A DNA stretch of 18,469 nucleotides from an uncultured Selenomonas sp. (GTDB taxonomy: Bacteria; Bacillota; Negativicutes; Selenomonadales; Selenomonadaceae): NCBI GenBank assembly GCA_937915915.1, contig CALGGN010000388.1, forward strand, positions 1 to 18,469, given 5' to 3'. Of this stretch, positions 12,943 through 18,469 are shown in pieces; within the stretch, counting starts at the first letter, position 1, and each line of letters opens with the position of its first letter. The notes under the pieces were generated by a model that had not been told where the DNA came from, ran no database searches, and worked only from the letters and a program-made list of their open reading frames with translations. The position numbers were made by a program, and so were the translations under genes.

Positions 12943-13899
12943 ATGCGCTATTTGATCGTAGGAGCCGGAGGTACCGGGGGCGCTTTTGCGGCCTTTTTGC
13001 AGAAAGCCGGGCTCGATGTGACGTTGATTGCCAGGGGCGAGCACTTGCGAGCCATCCGCGAGCAGGGACTGCGGCTGGAGCTGCCGGAAAGCTCCTTCGT
13101 GGTGCAGCCAAAGGCAGAGAATATGCCCTCCTATGTGCGGGGACGGCAGGATGGCAGCAATCCGGCGCCGGATGTGATTCTTGTCTGCGTGAAATACTAT
13201 TCCCTGCCGGAAACGATCAGCTTTCTGCGCGCTGCGGCGGACAGCCGCAGCATCATCATCCCGATACTGAATGTCTATGGCACGGGCAGCCGTATGCAGG
13301 CGGAGCTGCCGGAGCTGATGGTGACAGACGGCTGTATGTACATCGTCAGCCGCAAGGCTGCGCCGGGAGTCATCCGGATGGACGGTCCCTTGTTCCGGGT
13401 CGTATACGGGCTGCGGCAAAATACGCCGGCGGAGGCCAGGGCCAAAGCGGAGCCGGTCCTGGAGCAGGCAGACAAGGAGTTGGGGCAGGCTGGCATTCAG
13501 GTAGTGCATTCGCGGCAGGTGGAGGACGATACCTTCCGCAAATTCACGCTGATTTCGCCGATGGCCACGCTGGGAGCGGTTTACGACACCAAAGCCAGAG
13601 ATATGCAGCCGGGAGGCGCGCATCGGGAGGAGTTCGCGGCACTGGCAGGAGAGCTGGCTGCCCTGGCCGCTGCGCTGGGCATCAGCCTGCCGCAGGACAT
13701 CGTGGCGAAGAATCTCCACATCATCGATCATATGGCGCCGGACAGTACGGCCTCGATGCAGAGGGATGTAGCGGCCGGGCGTGAATCGGAGGTCGACGGG
13801 CTGGTACATGCCGTTGTACGTATGGCAGACGAAGCCGGCATCCAAGTGCCCCATTATCAGGAATTGGCCGAGATTCTATCAAAACGAGGAGTACAGTAA
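12943..13899 (+). CDS. Ketopantoate reductase family protein (PanE/ApbA-like)
   Basis: A 318-residue NADPH-dependent oxidoreductase. The N-terminal Rossmann domain starts RYLIVGAGGTGGAFAAFLQ (GxGGxGG) and has LIARGEHLRAI, where the Arg suits NADPH, and DVILVCVKYYSLPE. The C-terminal helical domain carries FRKFTLISPMATLGAV, in the place of the catalytic lysine region, and SMQRDVAAGRESEVDGLV, the ApbA C-terminal signature. The closest known reaction is ketopantoate to pantoate in coenzyme A synthesis. No panB or panC is near, and the family includes paralogues with other substrates, so the exact role is open. ATG 12943 has GCAGGAGG 7 bases upstream, supplied by the repeated ATPase fragment. The MBL-fold gene follows by 18 bases, probably in the same operon. 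Confidence 0.85.
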   Translation: MRYLIVGAGGTGGAFAAFLQKAGLDVTLIARGEHLRAIREQGLRLELPESSFVVQPKAENMPSYVRGRQDGSNPAPDVILVCVKYYSLPETISFLRAAADSRSIIIPILNVYGTGSRMQAELPELMVTDGCMYIVSRKAAPGVIRMDGPLFRVVYGLRQNTPAEARAKAEPVLEQADKELGQAGIQVVHSRQVEDDTFRKFTLISPMATLGAVYDTKARDMQPGGAHREEFAALAGELAALAAALGISLPQDIVAKNLHIIDHMAPDSTASMQRDVAAGRESEVDGLVHAVVRMADEAGIQVPHYQELAEILSKRGVQ

Positions 13900-13917
13900 G
13901 AAAAGAGGTTCTGTCAC

Positions 13918-14538
13918 ATGGTTTTTCCAGTTGAAGTTTGCAAATATATCCCAACCTTTTCCTATTTTTATATCGAAGATGAGAGCAAACATGGTTTCCT
14001 CGTGGATCCGGGGGCGGAGTCGGAGAAGCTTTGGTCCGTGATACAGGAACGGAAGTTCCATATCGAGGGCATCCTGCTCACTCATGGGCACTTTGACCAC
14101 ATCGGCGCGGTCAACGCCCTGCAGGAAAAACTGGCCTGTCCCGTCTATATGCAGCGGCACGGCAGGGACTATGCGGAGAATCCCGCCTGGAATCTCTCCG
14201 ACTCCTTCCAAGAGCCCATCCGCCTGAAGGATGTGACCTATCTGGAGAACCACGCCGCCGTCGCCCTCAAGGAACAGCCCGCCTTCTCCGTGGAGCTCAT
14301 CGAAACGCCCGGCCACACAACGGACGGCGCCATCTACTATGCAAAAAAAGACGGCGTCGCCTTCGTAGGCGACACCATCTTCCAAGGCAGCTACGGACGC
14401 ACCGACCTCCCCGGAGGTGACATGAGGACTCTCCTGACGAGCATCAAACACACCGTCCTCGCCCTCCCCGACGAAACCCTCCTGCTCTCCGGCCACAGCG
14501 GCCCTACCACCGTAGCGGCAGAACGTCCGAATTTCTAG
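13918..14538 (+). CDS. Metallo-beta-lactamase-fold hydrolase (glyoxalase II / YcbL-like)
   Basis: A 206-residue soluble two-metal hydrolase. Metal ligands are visible in order: THGHFDH (His56, His58, Asp60, His61), PGHTTDG (His133), FVGDTIF (Asp152) and LSGHSGPTT (His193). The compact size and the C-terminal GHSGPTTVAAERPNF match YcbL/GloB-like thioesterases that act on hydroxyacyl-thiol or similar substrates. The usual glyoxalase II glutathione-binding C-terminal domain is absent, and Negativicutes are not known as glutathione users, so the substrate is uncertain. AAAAGAGG lies before ATG 13918. It follows the PanE-like gene closely and is convergent with the symporter gene, with only a 32-base gap and no clear terminator. 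Confidence 0.88.
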   Translation: MVFPVEVCKYIPTFSYFYIEDESKHGFLVDPGAESEKLWSVIQERKFHIEGILLTHGHFDHIGAVNALQEKLACPVYMQRHGRDYAENPAWNLSDSFQEPIRLKDVTYLENHAAVALKEQPAFSVELIETPGHTTDGAIYYAKKDGVAFVGDTIFQGSYGRTDLPGGDMRTLLTSIKHTVLALPDETLLLSGHSGPTTVAAERPNF

Positions 14539-14570
14539 CGGCGCAAATTCCATATGCCCTGCTGCACCGG

Positions 14571-15944
14571 TCACTGGAAAAATTTCGCATAATACCCTTG
14601 GACGAAGATTGCCAGAACGATGAGCGGCAGGACATAGCTCACATAGAAGCGGAGCCACTTCGGGAACGCAATGCCCTTCCCGGTATCCGCCTCGCGAATG
14701 AAATTGTCCCATCCCCAGCCGTAGCGGCTGGTGCAGAAGAGCAGGTAAATCACGCTGCCGATGGGCAGGAGGTTGTTGCTCACCAGAAAGTCCTCCAAGT
14801 CCAGAATGCAGCTGCCCTCCCCCAGCGGCTGTATGCCGCTCAATACGTTAAACCCCAGCAGGCAAGGCATCGAGAGCAGAATGATGATTGGGATCCCCCG
14901 CGAGATGATGATTTTGCGATCCTTCCTGAGCAGCTCCAAAAAGCAGCAGACAATATTTTCGAACACCGCGATCACCGTGGAAAGAGCCGCAAAGAGCATG
15001 AAAAGGAAGAACAGGGTTCCCCAGAGCCGTCCCAGCGGCATGTGGTTGAACACGTTCGGCAGCGTTACGAACAGGAGGCTCGGCCCGCTGCCGGGATTCA
15101 CGCCGAAGTTGAAGCACGCAGGGAAAATAATCATCCCCGCCATGAGCGCCACAAAGGTATCCAGCAGAATCACCCAGATGGCCTCGCCGGTCAGCCGCTT
15201 GGATTTCCCGATATAGCTCCCAAAGATTGCCATAGAGCCGATACCGATGCTCAGCGTGAAGAACGCCTGCCCCATCGCCGCGAATACGACCTCCTGCACC
15301 CCGAACTCCATGAGCCTGCCAAAATCAGGATAGAGATAGTACCGGAGCCCTTCGCCGCTGCCCGGCAAGAGGATGGAATTGACGGCAAGGAGCACCATAA
15401 GCCCCAGCAGGCAGGTCATCATGGACTTCGTGATGCGCTCCACGCCCGTGCGGACGCCGAGATAGCAGACCCCGCCGCCAAGGAGCACGATGATCGCCAT
15501 GTTGATGAAGAGCGTCACGGGATCCGCCAGCAGCCCGCCGAATGCCTGCCCGATTCCTTCGGCATCCAGCCCCTCGAAGCCGCCCGTTGCCATCTTGAAA
15601 AAATAGTAAAGCATCCAGCCGGAAACCGTCGTATAGAACATCATCAGCAGCAGATTCCCGGCGACAGCCCCATATTTGTAAAGATGCCATTTTGTCCCCT
15701 TCGGCTCCAGCGCCTCAAAGGACATTGCCACGCTATGGTGACTCGCACGTCCTACCGCATATTCCGCCACCATGATGGGAAGCCCCAAGATCGCCAGAAA
15801 GACCAGATAGATGAGCACGAAGGAAGCCCCTCCATACTGCCCCGTGATGAACGGGAACCGCCAGACATTCCCCAGCCCGATCGCGCATCCCGCCGATACC
15901 AGAATAAAGCCCATTCTGGTGGAAAAACCATTTCTGCTCAACAA
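14571..15944 (-). CDS. Sodium:neurotransmitter symporter (NSS/SNF) family transporter
   Basis: A membrane transporter of about 457 residues that couples Na+ to uptake of amino acids or similar amines (LeuT fold). The first helix carries the family signature FILVSAGCAIGLGNVWRFPF, with the unwound GLGN segment that binds sodium and substrate. Further helices include YLVFLAILGLPIMVAEYAVG, QAFFTLSIGIGSMAIFGSY and FAALSTVIAVFEN. About 11 segments are visible, as in bacterial tyrosine/tryptophan/leucine transporters of this family. No ATG precedes the first helix in frame. Three TTG codons lie at 15950, 15944 and 15941, and AAGGA ends 6 bases before 15944, so that start was chosen. The substrate is unknown. 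It is divergent from the ABC operon. Confidence 0.9.
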   Translation of the reverse strand: MLSRNGFSTRMGFILVSAGCAIGLGNVWRFPFITGQYGGASFVLIYLVFLAILGLPIMVAEYAVGRASHHSVAMSFEALEPKGTKWHLYKYGAVAGNLLLMMFYTTVSGWMLYYFFKMATGGFEGLDAEGIGQAFGGLLADPVTLFINMAIIVLLGGGVCYLGVRTGVERITKSMMTCLLGLMVLLAVNSILLPGSGEGLRYYLYPDFGRLMEFGVQEVVFAAMGQAFFTLSIGIGSMAIFGSYIGKSKRLTGEAIWVILLDTFVALMAGMIIFPACFNFGVNPGSGPSLLFVTLPNVFNHMPLGRLWGTLFFLFMLFAALSTVIAVFENIVCCFLELLRKDRKIIISRGIPIIILLSMPCLLGFNVLSGIQPLGEGSCILDLEDFLVSNNLLPIGSVIYLLFCTSRYGWGWDNFIREADTGKGIAFPKWLRFYVSYVLPLIVLAIFVQGYYAKFFQ

Positions 15945-15985
15945 AATCAATCCTTTTCCTACTTCTTAAAAAACACTGTTCGATG

Positions 15986-15991
15986 ATTTTA
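15986..15991 (-). promoter_or_regulatory. Possible -10 box of the symporter gene
   Basis: TAAAAT on the minus strand sits about 40 bases before the TTG start. I find no good -35 box, so the call is weak. Confidence 0.3.
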
Positions 15992-16050
15992 CCACATTTT
16001 CTGCCAAATATCCACTCCCCCGCAAAAAGCCCACCCAAATCAGAAAAAAC

Positions 16051-16079
16051 TGGATTTTTCCGACAGAACAGGGTATAAT
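16051..16079 (+). promoter_or_regulatory. Promoter of the ABC transporter operon
   Basis: A perfect TATAAT (16074-16079) with TGGATT (16051-16056) 17 bases upstream. The leader before the binding-protein ATG is only about 36 bases, too short for a T-box or other large riboswitch. Confidence 0.6.
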
Positions 16080-16121
16080 AAGGGATGTTTTCATTTCACA
16101 TTCAAAAAGGTGGGGTATCTC

Positions 16122-17126
16122 ATGCATGTATCCAAAAAATTCCGGGCGCTGATCCTCGGCGCCGCAACGCTCTTGACGGCCGGCCTGCTTGCGGGCTGCG
16201 GGGCAGACCAGTCCGCAGGCAGCTCCGGCGCCAAGTCCCACAAGGTAGGCATTGTGCAGCTTGTGGAGCACAATGCTCTGGATGCGGCCAACAAGGGCTT
16301 CGTGGACGGGCTCAAGGAACGCGGCTTTGAAGAGGGCAAGAATATCGAATTCGATCGCCAGAACGCACAGGCGGATCAGTCCAACCTGCAGAACATCGCC
16401 CAGCGCTTCGTGAGCGCGAAGCTGGATCTCATCTGCGCCATCGCAACGCCTGCGGCGCAGACCATCGCCAATGCAACAAAGGATATCCCCATCGTCGGCA
16501 CAGCCATTACCGACTATGAGGGCGCAAAGCTCGTCGCCTCGAACAAGGAGCCCGGCAGGAATGTCACAGGCACCAGCGACATGAACCCCATCAACGAGCA
16601 GGTCGATCTTTTGATCAAGCTCTGCCCGAATGCCAAGACCATCGGCACCATCTACTGCTCCAGCGAAGTCAACTCCGAGGTACAGGTCAAGAAGATGACC
16701 GAGTACGCGGAGTCCAAGGGGCTCACGGTCAAAATCGCCACGATTTCCACCGTGAACGACCTGCAGCAGGCAGCACAGAGCCTCGTGAACGACGTGGACG
16801 CGTTCTATGAGCCGACGGACAATATCGTCGCATCCGCCATGCCCACCCTCATCGCCATCACAGATGCCGCCAAGAAGCCGGTCATCTGCGCTGAGGAAAA
16901 CATGGTAAAGGCAGGCGGCCTTGCCACCTACGGCATCGACTACTACAAGCTCGGCGTGCAGACGGGCCACATGGCCGCTGACATCCTGGAGGGCAAGAAC
17001 AAGCCCGCTTCCATGTCCATCGAGCTTGCCAAGGATCTGAAACTCACCATCAACAAGAAGAATGCCGACCTGCTCGGCATCACCCTTCCGGATGACCTGC
17101 TGAAAAAGGCAGACGTCATCGAGTAA
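16122..17126 (+). CDS. ABC transporter substrate-binding lipoprotein (PF04392, TrpX-like)
   Basis: A 334-residue exported lipoprotein. The signal peptide (KKFRALILGAATLLTAGLLAGCG) ends in the lipobox LAGC with Cys26 as the lipid anchor. The mature protein shows the ABC_sub_bind pattern: KVGIVQLVEHNALDAANKGF, LKERGFEEGKNIEFD, the repeated phrase LICAIATPAAQTIANATKDIPIV and later VKAGGLATYGIDYYKLG. In streptococci this family is linked to aromatic amino acid uptake (TrpXYZ), but the substrate here is unproven. ATG 16122 has AAAAAGGTGGGG upstream; an in-frame GTG at 16110 overlaps that site and was rejected. It heads an operon with permease and ATPase; a hairpin behind it probably leaves it more highly expressed than they are. 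Confidence 0.9.
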   Translation: MHVSKKFRALILGAATLLTAGLLAGCGADQSAGSSGAKSHKVGIVQLVEHNALDAANKGFVDGLKERGFEEGKNIEFDRQNAQADQSNLQNIAQRFVSAKLDLICAIATPAAQTIANATKDIPIVGTAITDYEGAKLVASNKEPGRNVTGTSDMNPINEQVDLLIKLCPNAKTIGTIYCSSEVNSEVQVKKMTEYAESKGLTVKIATISTVNDLQQAAQSLVNDVDAFYEPTDNIVASAMPTLIAITDAAKKPVICAEENMVKAGGLATYGIDYYKLGVQTGHMAADILEGKNKPASMSIELAKDLKLTINKKNADLLGITLPDDLLKKADVIE

Positions 17127-17142
17127 GGAACCGGATTCATGA

Positions 17143-17175
17143 AAGGCTGTTGCATGCAGCGCGTGCAACAGCCTT
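17143..17175 (+). terminator. Intra-operon hairpin between binding protein and permease
   Basis: AAGGCTGTTGCA (17143-17154) pairs perfectly with TGCAACAGCCTT (17164-17175) around a 9-base loop, followed by ATTTCTTC. It is strong enough to terminate part of the transcripts or protect the 3' end of the upstream message. This is common in ABC operons where binding protein is needed in excess. Confidence 0.65.
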
Positions 17176-17214
17176 ATTTCTTCGGGGCTCTCCCCATGAT
17201 TGGAGTTAATTCTT

Positions 17215-18096
17215 ATGGATTTAATGATTGCCACCGTTTCGCAGGGCCTCCTCTGGGCACTCCTTGCGATCGGCGTTCATCTGACCTTCCGCGTGCTGGA
17301 TATCGCGGATCTTACCGTAGAGGGCAGCTTCCCGCTTGGCGCGGCGGTTGCCGCTACGCTTCTGACCTCCGGCTGGTCGCCGATCCCCGCCATTGCCATG
17401 GCATGCTTCGCAGGCATGCTGTCCGGCGTCGTGACCGGATTTCTCTGCACGAAGCTCAAGATTCCCGCCCTGCTTGCGGGCATCCTCACCATGATCGCGC
17501 TCTACTCCGTGAATCTGCGCGTCATGGGCAAGGCGAATCTCCCCCTGCTGCAGCAGGAGACCATCTTCACGGCATATCAGCCCGAGGGCATGGCCATGCC
17601 GCTCACTGTCCTGCTCATCGGCTTTGTCATCGTCCTGCTCATCAGCGTTGCCTACTATATCTTTTTCGGCACGGAGATTGGCGCGGCCATCCGCGCCACA
17701 GGCTGCAACCCGCATATGATCCGGGCAAACGGCATCAACACGGATGTCATGGTCGTCTTGGGGCTCCTGTTCTCGAATGGCCTGGTCGCCATTTCCGGCG
17801 CCCTTGTCGCGCAGAGCAACGGCTTCGCCGATGTGGGAATGGGCGTCGGCACCATTGTCATCGGTCTTGCCTCCGTCATCATCGGGGAGGTGCTGTTCGG
17901 CACGCGCAGCTTCAAGAACTGCCTCATCTCCGTCATCCTCGGCTCCATCGTCTACCGCATCGTCATTGCCGCCGTGCTGCAGATGGGCATGCCGCCCAAC
18001 GACCTGAAGCTCTTCACGGCAATCCTTGTTGCCATCGCCCTTTCCCTGCCCCTCATACAGGCAAGATTCAACCGGCTGAAAAAGGGGGCGCACTGA
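17215..18096 (+). CDS. ABC transporter permease (BPD_transp_2 / TrpY-like)
   Basis: A 293-residue membrane permease of the branched-chain amino acid/ribose type. It starts MDLMIATVSQGLLWALLAIG and has HLTFRVLDIADLTVEGSFPLGAA, a pattern typical of the permeases that pair with PF04392 binding proteins. The coupling region IGAAIRATGCNPHMIRANGI, with its conserved Ala-Thr-Gly and Asn residues, would contact the ATPase. About eight to nine hydrophobic helices are visible. ATG 17215 has TTGGAG 9 bases upstream; an in-frame TTG at 17200 overlaps that site and was rejected. The ATPase gene starts 1 base after the stop, so the two are translationally linked. Substrate as for the binding protein: unproven, possibly an aromatic amino acid. 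Confidence 0.9.
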   Translation: MDLMIATVSQGLLWALLAIGVHLTFRVLDIADLTVEGSFPLGAAVAATLLTSGWSPIPAIAMACFAGMLSGVVTGFLCTKLKIPALLAGILTMIALYSVNLRVMGKANLPLLQQETIFTAYQPEGMAMPLTVLLIGFVIVLLISVAYYIFFGTEIGAAIRATGCNPHMIRANGINTDVMVVLGLLFSNGLVAISGALVAQSNGFADVGMGVGTIVIGLASVIIGEVLFGTRSFKNCLISVILGSIVYRIVIAAVLQMGMPPNDLKLFTAILVAIALSLPLIQARFNRLKKGAH

Positions 18097-18097
18097 C

Positions 18098-18469
18098 ATG
18101 CTGACCATTACACACATCTCCAAGACCTTTAATCCCGGCACCATCACGGAAAAGGCCGCCCTCCGCGACGTTTCCCTGCATCTTGCGCCGGGGGACTTCG
18201 TGACCGTCATCGGCGGCAACGGCGCGGGAAAATCCACCCTCATGAATTCCATTGCCGGAACCTTCCCCGTGGATACGGGAAGCATCACCATCGACGGCAC
18301 AGACATCACGAAGTGGAAGGAGCACAAACGTGCCAGATTCATCGGCCGGGTATTTCAGGATCCCATGATGGGCACTGCCGCGAATATGATGATCGAGGAA
18401 AATCTGGCGATTGCCTCCCGCCGCGGCAAACTGCCTACGCTGCGCTGGAGTTCCCAAAGCAGCGAGCTC
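18098..18469 (+). CDS. ABC transporter ATP-binding protein, 3' end missing (TrpZ-like)
   Basis: The first 124 codons of a cytoplasmic ABC ATPase. It shows Walker A GGNGAGKST (about residues 39-47), then the Q-loop in VFQDPMMGTAANMMIEENLAIA, with the MGTA..M..EENL phrase typical of the ATPases paired with PF04392 systems. The signature motif, Walker B and H-loop lie beyond the window. AAAAAGGGGGCG precedes ATG 18098, overlapping the end of the permease gene. The last readable codons (WSSQSSEL) fit the family less well than the next frame (GVPKAAS after the Trp), so a missing base near 18448 is possible. Confidence 0.9.
   Translation, partial: MLTITHISKTFNPGTITEKAALRDVSLHLAPGDFVTVIGGNGAGKSTLMNSIAGTFPVDTGSITIDGTDITKWKEHKRARFIGRVFQDPMMGTAANMMIEENLAIASRRGKLPTLRWSSQSSEL

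Noticed and set aside
14598..15986. A 462-codon plus-strand frame opposite the symporter gene
   Set aside because: The minus-strand product is an unmistakable NSS transporter; the antisense product is rich in His, Glu, Arg and Gln and matches nothing.
16000..16121. T-box or other riboswitch before the ABC operon
   Set aside because: The leader after the promoter is only about 36 bases and contains no T-box core motif.
15966..17234. A 422-codon minus-strand frame opposite the binding-protein gene
   Set aside because: It is antisense to a lipoprotein gene with signal peptide, lipobox and promoter, and is itself without recognisable domains.

Overview
Most of the window (about 420 to 18469) looks like one chromosome segment of a diderm Firmicute of the class Negativicutes, most likely a Selenomonas- or Mitsuokella-like member of the Selenomonadaceae. 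This is an inference. It rests on clear AGGAGG-type ribosome binding sites, moderately high GC with GC-rich third codon positions, several PTS operons, an AAA-ATPase/PD-(D/E)XK gene of a kind common in this group, and a lipid-A-type glycosyltransferase that implies an outer membrane. No RNA gene, CRISPR array or complete insertion sequence was found.

Bases 1-421 do not fit this picture. They encode an internal piece of a cell-wall protein (PG_binding_4 / L,D-transpeptidase type) resembling those of Coriobacteria (Olsenella/Atopobium group). The piece stops at a BamHI/Sau3AI site (417-422). On the other side of that site a minus-strand AAA ATPase gene is cut after about 26 codons. This looks like a chimeric junction made by cloning or assembly, although natural recombination cannot be excluded. 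Next come the AT-rich promoter of the cut ATPase, with two long palindromes, then a short orphan coding tail and an alkylguanine-DNA alkyltransferase gene.

From 1235 to 8516 lies a sugar-uptake locus bounded by two long perfect hairpins. A minus-strand operon encodes a mannose-family PTS permease (IIB, IIC, IID, with no IIA). Divergent from it is an RpiR-family regulator, followed by a lactose/cellobiose-family PTS (IIC, IIB, IIA) and a GH1 6-phospho-beta-glucosidase. The regulator probably senses a phosphosugar and controls one or both transporters. Sugar imported by the cellobiose-type PTS would be hydrolysed in the cytoplasm by the GH1 enzyme.

From 8560 to 10958 are a minus-strand orphan response regulator (degenerate receiver plus intact receiver, no output domain) and an ArnT-like membrane glycosyltransferase. 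From 11105 to 14538 there is an AAA-ATPase-like/PD-(D/E)XK gene with its own consensus promoter, a PanE-like reductase and a metallo-beta-lactamase-fold hydrolase. A 39-bp piece of ATPase coding sequence recurs just before panE, where it supplies panE's ribosome binding site. The two copies differ only at synonymous third positions.

The right end carries a minus-strand sodium:neurotransmitter-type symporter. Divergent from it is an ABC import operon (lipoprotein binding protein, permease, ATPase) of the PF04392/TrpXYZ-like type. A hairpin lies between the binding protein and the permease, and the ATPase gene runs off the window end with a possible frameshift in its last codons.

I see no convincing new multi-gene system. 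The observations most worth checking are the 39-bp duplicated coding fragment, the junction at the left end, and the arrangement of two unrelated PTS systems around one regulator.
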